Positions 43,603-55,142 of a stretch of DNA of 64,000 nt are shown in pieces (positions within the stretch are counted from its first letter, which is position 1; every line of letters starts with the position of its first letter). Origin of the DNA: Coenobita brevimanus (lineage: Eukaryota; Arthropoda; Malacostraca; Decapoda; Coenobitidae); assembly GCA_032717465.1 (NCBI GenBank), contig CM064671.1, positions 56,267,894 to 56,331,893 of the forward strand, written 5' to 3'. Under the pieces are notes generated by a model. That model made no database searches. It saw only the letters and a program-made list of their open reading frames with translations, and had not been told where the DNA came from. Position numbers and translations under genes: made by a program.

Positions 43603-45512
43603 CTAAGTCTATTCTTCGCTCTGCTAAAAATAATTACGTTCATACTAAATGCCCTGAACTCTCTAACTCAAATTCCTTTTGCACAGTCTGGCACCTTGCC
43701 AAAAATCTTTCTAACAACTTTACTTCATCATCCTTCACTCCTCTTTCACACTCTGATGGCTCTGTAGCTATAACTTCTACCGTTAGAGCAGAACTCTTCG
43801 CTCAGACTTTGTCCTCCAGTTCCACCTTAGACGATTCCGATGCTGATTCTCCATCACTTACCCCCCTCTGACTTCCTCATAGCTAACATAATTTTTTTTT
43901 CAGTTGATGTATTTTCTGCCATGACTGGCCTCAGTACTAACAAGGCATATAGGCCTGATGGAGTCCCTCCTGTTGTCCTTAAGAACTTTGCTTCTGTTCT
44001 TTCACCCTGCCCAGGTAAACTCTTTCGCCTTTGCCTGTCAACTTGTACCTTTCTTTCGTGTTGGAAGTTTGCTCTCATTCAGCCTGTCCCAAAGAAGGGT
44101 TACCATTCCCATCCCTATAACTCTCATCCAGTTGCTTTAACATCCTGTATCTCAAAAGTTTTTGAGTCTATTCTTAAAAAAAAAAAAATACAAAAATAAA
44201 ATAAAAGCTCCTTTCCTATGACAACCTTGTTTCAGCTCGTCAGTAAGGGTTCCCGAAGGGAGGCTCCACTGGTGATCTTCTCACCTACCTTTCAGACTCC
44301 TGGTCATCCTCCTTTCGGGACTTTGGGGAAAACTTTGCCATTGCACTTGACATCTCAAAAGCTTTAGATCGAGTCTGGCATTAATCTTTAATTTCCAGAC
44401 TGCCCTCTTACGGTTTCTATCCTTCTGTTATGCTTTCATCTCTAGCTTCCCTTTTGGTCGTTCTATAGCTACTATTGTAGATGTCCACAGTTCTTCTCTT
44501 AGAGCTATCAATAGCGGTGTTCTTCAGGGCCCCGTCCTATCATGAACTCCCTTCCTTCTATTCATTAATGACCTTCCAAGCTGAGTATCTAACCCTGACT
44601 ACTCATAAGCTGATGACCTCACCCTTCACTTTTCCATTCGCCTCCTGCAGTGCCCATCTTTGCAGTGACTTCAACAAACAGGAGATGAGGCTATGGCACA
44701 CCTAATATCTGACTTGGCTAGTATCTTTGATTGGGGCAAACGTAATTCTGTTGTTTTTAATGCATCAAAAACTCAGTTTTTACATCTTTCAACCAGACAA
44801 AATATTCCTCAGGTGTATCAAGCTCAATCCTGCATCATCTTTAAACATAAGTGAGGTTTCATTCAGTCGGGAGATATCTTGGAATGATCATATTATTTCT
44901 CTGGCAAAATGTGTCTCCAAGAGATTAGGTGTGCTGAGCCAACTCCGTACTTTCATTACCCCTGCACAGTTTTTGACCTTATATACGGGTTATATTCGCC
45001 CATATGTGGAGTACTACTCTCATGTGTGGGGAGGCTCCCCACATACAGCTCTTCTCAACATGATGGAGTCATAGGCTTTCTGTCTCATTAACGTTCTTCC
45101 TCTTACTGGCTCCCTGACACCTCTGACTCTTCACCGCACTGCTGCATCTTTATCTCTTTTCTATCGCTACTTCAATGGTCACTGCTCCTCTGAACTCTTT
45201 GCTTTTGTCCTTCCACCACAACGGCGAGAGCGTAGCACCCGTCTAGTAACAAACTCATCTCTTTTCTGCCCAGGTTTCTACTGCAAGAGTTAACCGTTAC
45301 TCCCAGTCCTTCATGTGTGCAACAGGTCAACTCTGGAACTGTCTCTCTTTGTATCTCCTACAGTCTATGATCTCGGCTTTCAAGCGCAGTGTCTCCAGGC
45401 ATTTCGAAATGAACAGTTCTTGAATTTGGGTCACTGTTATCTTTTTTTTTTTTTTTAACTATGTTGGGGGATCCTGGCCTTTGGTTCCTTCTTCTTCCAT
45501 TAAAAAAAAAAG
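43603..45512 (+). pseudogene. Jockey-superfamily LINE, 5'-truncated, with poly(A)
   Basis: It begins in the endonuclease-RT linker (CTVWHLAKNLSNNFTSSSF near 43690). The RT frame at 43840-44199 has NKAYRPDGVPPVVLKNFAS and IQPVPKKG. The next region has ALDISKALDRVWH near 44345, and an ADDLTLH block near 44615 stands for the catalytic motif. The C-terminal block at 44727-45074 reads LGVLSQLRTF and IRPYVEYYSHVWGGSPHTA. The 3' end has a T-run, the TCCTGGCCTTTG block and A10 at about 45500-45510. There are several frameshifts and an internal A-run. No target duplication seen. Confidence 0.83.
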
Positions 45513-46735
45513 TACGGAATAGGGAGAGACGACAGAGTTCGTGGTATTTGTACTTAAATAACTGGCTTTTGCCGGCAAATGGTAATTTTTGAGAATCATC
45601 ACCCCGGTGGGATGAAGCCAGTTTTCTTTTTCTTCTGGAAAAAGACACTGCCAGCACTGTTCACGACATGGATGCCACAGGTTTTTGTGAAAATATTGTT
45701 GAGGCTGTCCCCCTCCACACGGCAAACTGCATTGTTGTCACCACAGACAATCTGAGCAGTGAAAGAAATAAATGTCCTATCGACTTCCAGTGACATTAGC
45801 ATCCCCGTATCAATATCGAAATCAAGTGACTCTGAGTGCATCAATCTGTTAGCAGTTACGATGAGCTTTTTGCTGCGGAAGTGATGGGAGCCAGTGCTGC
45901 ATGGCAAAAATTGCTTGGACAGAGTCAATTTGTCTTTTACAGGAGTTACTTATCAACTGATATGAAATAATAAAACATATTCCTATTGCCATGCGTATAC
46001 GATGTACAACTCTTTGCTATGCATGGTCCTTGTGTTGACAATAAAAATGAAATTGTGTGCTAAAAAGTACATGGGAAAAGTAAACGTTCCTCATATGGAC
46101 ACGGGCTCACCTTTCCTGTTGTACGGTTCTGTAATTCAGTGACATTTGGGATATTATTGGTCATGTGTATGGCTTTTAACGTGCATCATATATCTGGATC
46201 ATCTTGAGCTCAAGTAGTGACTGATAAAGATTTTGTCAATGAGGCTGACGAAAGGCAACAAGAAGGACAGGGGCAACTAGCTCTCAGAAGAGGCAAATAT
46301 TTTCTTCCAAAAGGGACAACTGATAATGGTTAAAGCTTCTTGGATTTAGTCGTGAGTTAATATCAGCCTTAGTCATGAAAACAATGCACAAAAGAAATAG
46401 GTTCTATGTGCGACTCAAGGTGAAAGAGGGGAGAATTTTACCCGAGATCTCAGAGCCAAACACAGTCGTGACTTACTCCGACAGAATGTTTTGCAATGTT
46501 TTCCAAAGAAAATTTTTGAGTATATAGTCCAATACAATGTAGCTAAAGAATAGTCAATATATATTTCTAGAGATTTTGTCTCGTAAGAATCAAATCCCTT
46601 TCTTAGCAAAACTTCATAATGTGTGGATCAAGATTTTCGTATTTTAACGGTACATGATCAGATGTCTGGTTTGACTTATAATGAAGTGTGTGGACGTTAT
46701 ATTAAATAGCGAAGGTAAAGAAATAATAATGTAAC
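45513..46735. other. unrecognised sequence with one 109-codon frame
   Basis: A minus-strand frame at 45928-45599 (FDIDTGMLMSLEVDRTF, CGDNNAVCRVEGDSLNNIF) has balanced composition and could be a coding exon. I do not recognise the family and see no clear splice pair. Nothing else stands out. Confidence 0.35.
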
Positions 46736-47045
46736 TCTGAGGGAAAGAGAGAGGTTGAAGGGAGTCTGTGGCAGGAGTGGCGTTGTAACAACAATCCTTT
46801 GACTCTACCCTGTTTGCAAGTGCTGTAGGCTATATGGGGAACCCTTCTACCCTCAGACATGTGAGTTGCACTCAACACAGGGAACCATATTACATCACAG
46901 AGATAGTTTAGCACACTAAATCTCTCGGAAGCAGATTTTGCATGAGAGTAATATGATCTTTCATGAAGGGGGGCCAAGAGGAGACCCCAAAGATACTACG
47001 GGATGGTGAAGGATTGAGCTGTATATCGACCATACTTCAGTATTA
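46736..47045 (-). pseudogene. Jockey-type LINE C-terminal fragment
   Basis: The minus strand reads SHAKSASERFSVLNYLC and further blocks that align with the C-terminal region of the copy at 17330-20030 (shared plus-strand words: CTCGGAAGCAGATTTTGCA and AGTAATATGATCTTTC). Decayed, no ends visible. Confidence 0.65.
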
Positions 47046-48530
47046 CTGTACCATAATGGCTCATCATTTCTATTGTTCCCTGATCCTTGCAGGTTTATCT
47101 ATTTAAAAAAATACACCGTAAAGTCCGTAAAGTAAGGTAACAGAAGAAAACTGTGAATAAATATGTAGACGAGTTATTAAAAAAAACATAAAAGCATCAA
47201 CATTCTTCAGCATATACGAATAAAGTAAAAGGTCCGAAGAGCATAGGCTAGGTCGAAGTTATAAAGAGATTGTGCATATATGTTAGTAAAACGACCAACC
47301 ACCGCTATACTTCATCAGACACATGGCATCAAGATAAAAGAGAAACACATTAGAATACATTTTTGGTGGATATTTAGGGAGATTTTCCACACGTATTTCT
47401 CATTTTCCACACGCCAGCAGGGTCTACTTGGACATAATGTCTAGCTGGTAAAATTGGCCGAGGTGCCAAAAACCTTGGATCACGAGGAGCCAAAATATAC
47501 TAAGTACCCTTCAACAGCAACAATATGGTTTTGATTCTGATCTTGACCTTGAATCAACTTGATCCCACCATAATTAAAGCTCGGGTTCTCAATAAGCGCT
47601 ATGGAGGCATTGTGCTGAAGTTGACTGGACTTCTAGGGATCGAGAAACATCAAGTGCACAAACATGGGGCTAGCCGCCGAAAATGGAGTTCTGGAACCCG
47701 TGTGGGACATTATTTTCCATTAGTAACATTAGACTACCTTAAGTAGATCTACTAAGGATGTATTATCATCGTTACTGAAAATTTTGATCAATACAACATT
47801 ATTTAGAAGTGATGAGCGCCTTGAGAGGAACGACTAGGATTTAGTGAGGCAGGCGATGATCTTATTATTGATCTTACTAAAATGCAACCTACTTTGCAGT
47901 AAAGGAGCGAGGAAAACTATTTACGAAAATATTAAATGTCAGAACAAACGCTAGCAAAATTTAATGCTCACCCCAAAGAGACATTGTAGACCAAAACCTC
48001 TACATTCCAGTAACATACTTTCCGTGTTGGGCATAAAGTTTTCACAAATGGACAAACAGACTAATATATACAAATATTTTATTCAGACCACCTAATTATA
48101 CCAGAAGAATTTCATAATAGTAACTCACTGAAATACTGAAAGTGGTTAAACATCAGAATATAAAAAATCTTTGTGTATGGCATTAAAAATTATGAGAAAA
48201 TCTTTGACTACTTTGGATCAGCCTTACTGATGAACTCAGTTTGAAGGAACTGTGAACAAACTTACGCTAATGTCAGACAGTATATGTTTTACAGACAGGA
48301 GAGTGATACCACAAACCTCGATTATGAATGCCAAAAAACACCAGTCAATAAGTTCTCCTTTCCTCACATGCCTGGTGAATGTTCCGATTGGTATGGCACA
48401 AAGAAAATAAACGGAGTGTGATTGAACAGTTTTTGATTTGTTACCGATTGTACTTTCAAGTGAATTAGGGGAGGAACTACATGAAATAATTGTTGTTTTA
48501 AATAAGGGGAGTTTGAAAGTTATGTTCAGT
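47046..48530. other. no recognisable gene
   Basis: Only short frames (for example 48574-48236 minus) without family features. Confidence 0.35.
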
Positions 48531-48702
48531 AGACACATCTCATTAACTCTCCTTCTCATACTAGCTTCCTTCAACCTCTGTCTCTTCCCCGCACTGTTGT
48601 ATCTTTATCTCTTTTCTGTCGCTACTTCAATGGTCACTGCTCCTCTGAACTGTCTGCTTGCATCCTTCCACCTCTACGACGGGTGCGTAGCACCAGTCTA
48701 GC
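48531..48702 (+). pseudogene. Jockey-type LINE 3' end, left part of a split copy
   Basis: Aligns with 45085-45245 and stops at GTCTAG. The continuation of the family sequence resumes at about 52955, so one LINE was interrupted by the env/LTR array. Confidence 0.75.
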
Positions 48703-48853
48703 TATTAGAACTCCATATTATAATTACAAATCATAATAGATTGATAGATAAATAGATAGATAGACAGCTCTATGCGAGCCTGGGAATGGGAAATGATCTT
48801 GCAAGTTACACTGAGGAAAAGCTGACGACAGACTAGGAAGTAGGAGTCAGGAG

Positions 48854-49171
48854 ATGATGCAGTTAGTTGGTCAGCGATCGCCAGGTGAACACACATACAC
48901 ACATACTCACACACAGGCTTCTAGAACTTTCCAATCACAGGGAACACACGTGATACGTCTCCTGTTTCACCAGAATTTAGGAGAGAGAGCTCAGAAGGAA
49001 GCTAGCCATAGAACAGACAGGTCGCAGGGAGAAGGGCTTAGCAACTTGAGAGAGAGAGCGAGACAGGGAGACAGGGACTCATACTCACTCGTGAGTGAGA
49101 CACTTGTTAATATTTCCAAGACAAATAAAAATAGTCCCATACTATTCTTTACCTCTCCTGTCACTACATGA
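48854..49171 (+). other. leader open frame, 105 codons, repeated in each unit
   Basis: The same frame is at 50690-51007 and, shortened by a 2-base loss, at 52524-52766. It stops 4 bases before the env-frame ATG. Composition is low-complexity (HTYTHTHTQ). Conservation follows from unit duplication, so coding is doubtful. Confidence 0.3.
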
Positions 49172-49328
49172 CAAATGGGAAAGAATATTATCTACTTACA
49201 AAGCTACTCAAGTATAACAAGTATAACACTAACACCAACATCAGTAGTAGTTCATGTACCATTCATAACTGAAGACCTGTTCACAGTTATACCAAATACA
49301 CCCCTTCCCCTATAAAAATAACAACACT

Positions 49329-50075
49329 TTGGTCATCATCAACATCAACACAGACACTGAACTCATCATGGTCTCCAAGAGACGGGACACTGTCACTTTC
49401 GCAAGTGAATCAATGATTGAACGAAAGTGCCGCACATCCTTACATGCTGTTCATCTTTGTCCTGCGTACATTTTCACGTTTCAGCCTACTGATACAGTCC
49501 CTTGTGAAATGGCTATCATCAGAAATGACAATATTCATCATCATTGCAACTTCACTTTTGCTCCAGATAAACTTGTACACCATCAATGCATTGGACACTC
49601 ACAGTTTTTTTATTTCCCTCATAACACATCAGTTTACATAGTCTGTCCAGATATACCACCATCTCATACATCAGCATCAGGATTATACATAGCACCAGAC
49701 TGCTGTGCGGTATTTACACCAGCCATGTCTACTTTATCCACCATCAATCACTACGCCATTCTCAATCATACACACAAACATTTCCACCCACTGCCTGATA
49801 TGGACTTAAACATGAGCACAAGTATTAAGTTGACTTCACCTAAGTTTGAAACTATGCAACTGATCAATGAAACAATGAAGCCCTGGGAAGATTTGAGTTT
49901 GAGTATGTTCAACCCATATTATGTGTATAGCCCAGCACCTACTGTCTTTATAATCATCTGCATTGTAGTTGCAGTACTGCTGTTCGCAATGCACAGAATG
50001 CATGCAAGAATTGCTAATTTGGAGTCATTATTTAGTGGGGGGAGAGTTAACATCCAAGTTAACCCCCCTGAATGA
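49329..50075 (+). pseudogene. env-like F-type glycoprotein, C-terminal part, unit 1
   Basis: A 248-codon frame for the ectodomain base and anchor of an envelope-type glycoprotein as found in errantiviruses and related insect retroelements. It has paired cysteines (CRTSLHAVHLC, CCAVF), several N-x-S/T sites (NFTF, NHTH) and one strong membrane span (VFIIICIVVAVLLFAM) before a short tail. The frame ends 31 bases inside the LTR. One extra T at about 49292 separates it from the upstream part. The N-terminal region, with its cleavage and fusion segments, is absent. Such proteins mediate membrane fusion. This copy is incomplete. Confidence 0.72.
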
Positions 50076-50503
50076 AGTGTACATATTTTGTATGTAGTAT
50101 TAATTATATATATAAAAAAAGAAAAAAATAAATACAAAGAAGAATGACCCATGTATGGCATACCAGTACCATTATCTTTAAATGAAATATTAATAACTCT
50201 TACCATAATCTTAATTTTAAACTATTTTTTTTTTCTTCTTGCATGTATGCATTTCACTACAGTAACCCAAGTACATACTGTATTACAGTTAAATAATTTA
50301 CTTTTAATGCATTTATTCAAATATGTATACAACTTGTTTAAAATGTAATATTACTGAATAATCACTATTTACTATAAATATTATATGTATACACTATTCA
50401 TACAGTTAAGTTACTTTTCCAATATTATGTATTTCACTTAATTAGCTTATAATTTCATTATAATGTGTATATAATATGTATTAATATGTTATGACTATTA
50501 ACT
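50045..50503 (+). repeat. LTR in unit 1 (459 bp)
   Basis: Starts AGTTAACATCC directly after the GTGGGGGGAG purine tract and ends ATTAACT. The AGTTAA/TTAACT termini are those of errantiviruses rather than TG...CA. AT-rich body. Confidence 0.75.
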
Positions 50504-51010
50504 GTCGATGGTACGCCATTTTCGCGTGACCGAGCATATATTAGGACTCCATATTATAATTACAAATCATAGTAGATTGATAGATAAATAGATAGATAGA
50601 CAGCTCTATGTGGGCCTGGGAATGGGAAATGATCTTGCAAGTTACACTGAGGAAAAGCTGACGACAGACTAGGAAGTAGGAGTCAGGAGATGATGCAGTT
50701 AGTTGGTCAGCAATCACCAGGTGAACACACATACACACATACTCACACACAGGCTTCTAGAACTTTCCAATCACAGGGAACACACGTGATACGTCTCCTG
50801 TTTCACCAGAATTTAGGAGAGAGAGCTCAGAAGGAAGCTAGCCATAGAACTGACAGGTCGCAGGGAGAAGGGCTTAGCAACTTGAGAGAGAGAGTGAGAC
50901 AGGGAGACAGGGACTCATACTCACTCGTGAGTGAGACACTTGTTAATATTTCCAAGACAAATAAAAATAGTCCCATACTATTCTTTACCTCTCCTGTCAC
51001 TACATGACAA

Positions 51011-51909
51011 ATGGGAAAGAAGATTATCTACTTACAAAGCTACTCAAATATAACAAGTATAACACTAACACCAACATCAGTAGTAGTTCATGTACCATTC
51101 ATAACTGAAGACCTGTTCACAGTATACCAAATACACCCCTTCCCCTATAAAAATAACAACACTTTGGTCATCATCAACATCAACACAGACACCGAACTCA
51201 TCATGGTCTCCAAGAGACGGGACACTGTCACTTTCGCAAGTGAATCAACGATTGAACGAAAGTGCCGCACATCCTTACATGCTGTTCATCTTTGTCCTGC
51301 GTACATTTTCACGTTTCAGCCTACTGAAACAGTCCCTTGTGAAATGGCTATCATCAGAAATGACAATATTCATCATCATTGCAACTTCACTTTTGCTCCA
51401 GATAAACTTGTACACCATCAACGCATTGGACACTCACAGTTTTTTATTTCCCTCATAACACATCAGTTTACATAGTCTGTCCAGATATACCACCATCTCA
51501 TACATCAGCATCAGGATTATACATAGCACCAGACTGCTGTGCGGTATTTACACCAGCCATGTCTACTTTATCCACCATCAATCACTACGCCATTCTCAAT
51601 CATACACACAAACATTTCCACCCACTGCCTGATATGGACTTAAACATGAGCACAAGTATTAAGTTGACTTCACCTAAGTTTGAAACTATGCAACTGATCA
51701 ATGAAACAATGAAGCTCTGGGAAGATTTGAGTTTGAGTATGTTCAACTCATATTATGTGTATAGCCCAGCACCTACTGTCTTTATAATCGTCTGCATTGT
51801 AGTTGCAGTACTGCTGTTCGCAATGCACAGAATGCATGCAAGAATTGCTAATTTGGCGTCATTATTTAGTGGGGGGAGAGTTAACATCCAAGTTAACCCC
51901 CCTGAATGA
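51011..51909 (+). pseudogene. env-like glycoprotein fragment, unit 2, two frames
   Basis: The first frame (51011-51475) begins MGKKIIYLQ after a TGA and contains VVVHVPFITEDLFTVYQIHP, a pattern typical of F-type Env. It is broken near 51440 by loss of one T from a T-run. The second frame (51559-51909) carries the membrane anchor and ends in the LTR. Units 1 and 2 carry different lesions. Confidence 0.72.
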
Positions 51910-52337
51910 AGTGTACATATTTTGTATATAGTATTAATTATATATATATAAAAAGAAAAAAATAAATACAAAGAAGAATGACCCATGTATGGCATACCAG
52001 TACCATTATCTTTAAATGAAATATTAATAACTCTTACCATAATCTTAATTTTAAACTATTTTTTTTTTCTTCTTGCATGGATGCATTTCACTACAATAAC
52101 GCAAGTACATACTGTATTACAGTTAAATAATTTACTTTTAATGCATTTATTCAAATATGTATACAACTTGTTTACAATGTAATATTACTGAATAATCACT
52201 ATTTACTATAAATATTATATGTATACACTATTCATACAATTATGTTACTTTTCCAATGTTATGTATTTCACTTAATTAGCTTATAAGTTCATTATAATGT
52301 GTATATAATATGTATTAATATGTTATGACTATTAACT
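51879..52337 (+). repeat. LTR in unit 2 (459 bp)
   Basis: Same length and ends as 50045-50503, with only a few substitutions. Confidence 0.75.
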
Positions 52338-52887
52338 GTCGATGGTACGCCATTTTCGCTTGACCGAGCATATATTAGGACTCCATAATATAATTACAAA
52401 TCATAATAGATTGATAGATAAATAGATAGATAGACAGCTCTATGCGAGCCTGGGAATGGGAAATGATCTTGCAAGTTACACTGAGGAAAAGCTGATGACA
52501 GACTAGGAAGTAGGAGTCAGGAGATGATGCAGTTAGTTGGTCAGCGATCACCAGGTGAACACACATACACACATACTCACACACAGGCTTCTAGAACTTT
52601 CCAGTCACAGGGAACACACGTGATACGTCTCCTGTTCCACCAGAATTTAGGAGAGAGAGCTCAGAAGGAAGCTAGCCATAGAACTGACAGGTCGCAGGGA
52701 GAAGGGCTTAGCAACTTGAGAGAGAGAGCGAGACAGGGAGACGGACTCATACTCACTCGTGAGTGAGACACTTGTTAATAATTCCAAGACAAATAAAAAT
52801 AGTCCCATACTATTCTTTACCTCTCCTGTCACTACATGACAAATGGGAAAGAAGATTATCTACTTACAAAGCTAATCAAGTATAACA

Positions 52888-52954
52888 ACCACTCGTCCAC
52901 AAGTCTAATATATATATATAACTTCTCTACAAAGGAGTTACAAAGTCTTTTTAT
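52888..52954. other. 67-bp filler between array and LINE
   Basis: Belongs to neither the repeated unit nor the LINE family. It contains a short TA run. Confidence 0.4.
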
Positions 52955-53240
52955 GACATAGCAACATACTCTCATCCCTTTTCTGTCCAACTCTTTAATG
53001 CAGGAGTTAACTGTTACTCCCAGTCTTTCATTTATGCAACAGGTCAACTCTGGAACTGTCTCGCTCTGTCTTTATTATCTATTTCCTATGATCTCCAATG
53101 TTTCAAAAGCAATGTGTCCAGGCATCTAGAAATGTATGGATCTTGAATTTGGCTCCTTTTTTTTTTTTTTTTTTTTTTTTAAGGAACGGTTTGTAGGCTC
53201 CTGGCCTTTGATTCCATCTTCCTTGCAGAAAAAGGAAAAC
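52955..53240 (+). pseudogene. Jockey-type LINE 3' end, right part of the split copy
   Basis: Aligns with about 45246-45512: GGAGTTAAC-GTTACTCCCAG, CAACAGGTCAACTCTGGAAC, a T-run and CTCCTGGCCTTTG. It picks up exactly where 48702 leaves off. Confidence 0.75.
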
Positions 53241-53559
53241 AATGTAATAACGAATTCATATACCAAATTCAAAAGTTTCAGACAGTTCCACAGAATGGGG
53301 AAAATTTCCTCCTTACTTTATGCGAATAGGGGAGTAGCTTGGCAAACTACTCTAAAAATTACAAATTTTCTTCTTAACAATGAAAACCTTCTTAACAATG
53401 AAAGTGACATTATTTTGTATAATTCAGTAATTTTCAAAATAAAACTATGCATACATACGCACATACATAAGTAAATAAGAATAATACACATCTGTGTGTG
53501 AACATTTAGGCTACATACTGTGCATATGACCGTACTGTATGTACTCTCTCTCTCTCTCA

Positions 53560-53615
<56 letters not shown>
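53241..53615. repeat. unique sequence, then (CT)n and (TA)n microsatellite
   Basis: No gene in 53241-53545. (TA)n from about 53557 to 53615 abuts the LTR of copy 2. Confidence 0.9.
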
Positions 53616-53619
<4 letters not shown>

Positions 53620-54401
53620 ACGGAACAGAGAAAGATAATGTACACTTTAAGTGAGAATACGAAGAGTCACTACTGTCCCGTAAAGTTCCAGGTTCAAAAC
53701 AAAAGAGTTAGGTAAAATTACAAGTTAAAGTTTAATGCTCAAACTAACAACAAAACATTCAGGACTCATAAGGATAATGTAATGGCAAAACAGGTTAAAT
53801 ATATGGTTAACTGCAATAGCCTCTATTAACACGAAATTAGCAAGAGTAAATTTATCTAAGTCAGCCCTGATAAAATGAGATACCAGATAATACTCAGTGA
53901 ATGCCAGATAAATAATTACAGATACAAACTATTATCAAAAATGACTGACATAAAAAACCCCACACGAATTACAAAAACTTCACTAGGCCTACAAATTAAA
54001 CTTATGCTATACAGTACAAGAAAAATGCAACAACAGTTATACTCAAATTACACACAGCTGCTAGATGGTTGGAGATTTCTTGAGCACTCACAATAATAAT
54101 ATCTGTACAGGGGAGGACAGAGATGTGAACAAAATGAGGAGCAGATCTAAGTGGCAATGATGCAGAGATTGAGCTCATTATATAGGGGCCAGCAGAGCCT
54201 GATACAACTTGTAAGAGGGACGCGCAAATGAAGCGATGGGGACAGAGAGCTGAAAATCCCGCAAAGTATAACAGAGAGAACGACTTACTCTACTATAACG
54301 GTAGAAGGGGGGGACTGAGGCAGAACACGCTCGTGATCAAACATGCAGCAACTGTGCGTTAAAATTACACAAAGGATGATGAAATCATAGGCTATGTAAC
54401 A
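53616..54401 (-). repeat. 3' LTR of copy 2 (786 bp)
   Basis: TGTTAC...GTAACA. TATATAAT on the minus strand at 54177-54184. The purine tract AATGGGAGG adjoins at 54402. Confidence 0.93.
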
Positions 54402-54444
54402 CCTCCCATTAAAGAAAAAAGAAATTTACAAAGGAAATTTCTTA

Positions 54445-55142
54445 TTACTCTAAAACAATCTGTCTAAAGTCTGGATAAGCAATCTGCAATAACATTTTCT
54501 GTTGTATGTCTAATGAATACTCCTGAAGAAGTAGACTCCATCTTGTCAATCTCTGATTTTTATCTTTAAACTTACTAAGGAATTTCAGTGGGTTATGATC
54601 GGTATAAATGACTATGGGGTCAAAACCAGAACACAAATAAAATGAAAAATGCTGTAAACCCAAATCAAGGCCAAAAGCTCTTTCTCAATAGTTGAGTAGT
54701 TCTTTTGAGGTGGAGTGAACTTCTTACTGTAATAAGATACAGGATGTTCAATACCCTGATCATCCTCTTGCAGCAAAACAGCCCCAGCTCCTGTATCACT
54801 TGCATCAACAGCCATCTTAAAAGGCTTAGCAAAATTTGGAGTAGCGAGCACTGGCTGACTTAATAGAATAGCTTTAAGTTTGTTGAAAGAGGATTCACAG
54901 TTATCGGTCCAGACAAATTCAACTCCCTTTTTCAGTAGGTCTGTAAGTGGTGATACAAGAATAGAAAAGTTAAGAACAAATCTCCTGTAATAACCTACCA
55001 TTCCCAAAAATCTTTGTAGCTCTTTCCTACTTTTAGGTCTGGGAAGATCACTTATAACCTGAACCTTAGCTCCTGGTGGTGCAACATGTCCATCACCAAT
55101 TACATACCCAAGGTACTGAACTTTAGCTTGAAACAAACTCAC
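54445..55142 (-). pseudogene. RT connection and RNase H, copy 2
   Basis: The frame at 55142-54612 covers [25 protein letters not shown] and the RNase H start VDASDTGAG with IEKELLALIW. The rest (YTDHNPLKF) is in another frame at 54663-54445 after loss of an A near 54664. About 20 bases before 54500 are also deleted relative to copy 1. Confidence 0.87.

Larger units (their letters stand above)
48703..52887 (+). mobile_element. tandem array of env-LTR units from an errantivirus-like element
   Basis: Head-to-tail units: 48703-50538, 50539-52372 and a partial 52373-52887 (1836 and 1834 bp for the full ones). Each unit is a leader of about 460 bp, the 3' part of an env-like gene, a purine tract (GTGGGGGGAG) and one 459-bp LTR. 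No gag or pol. The outer boundaries fall inside the leader (left) and just inside the env frame (right), not at LTR edges. It lies inside a Jockey LINE. Confidence 0.85.
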
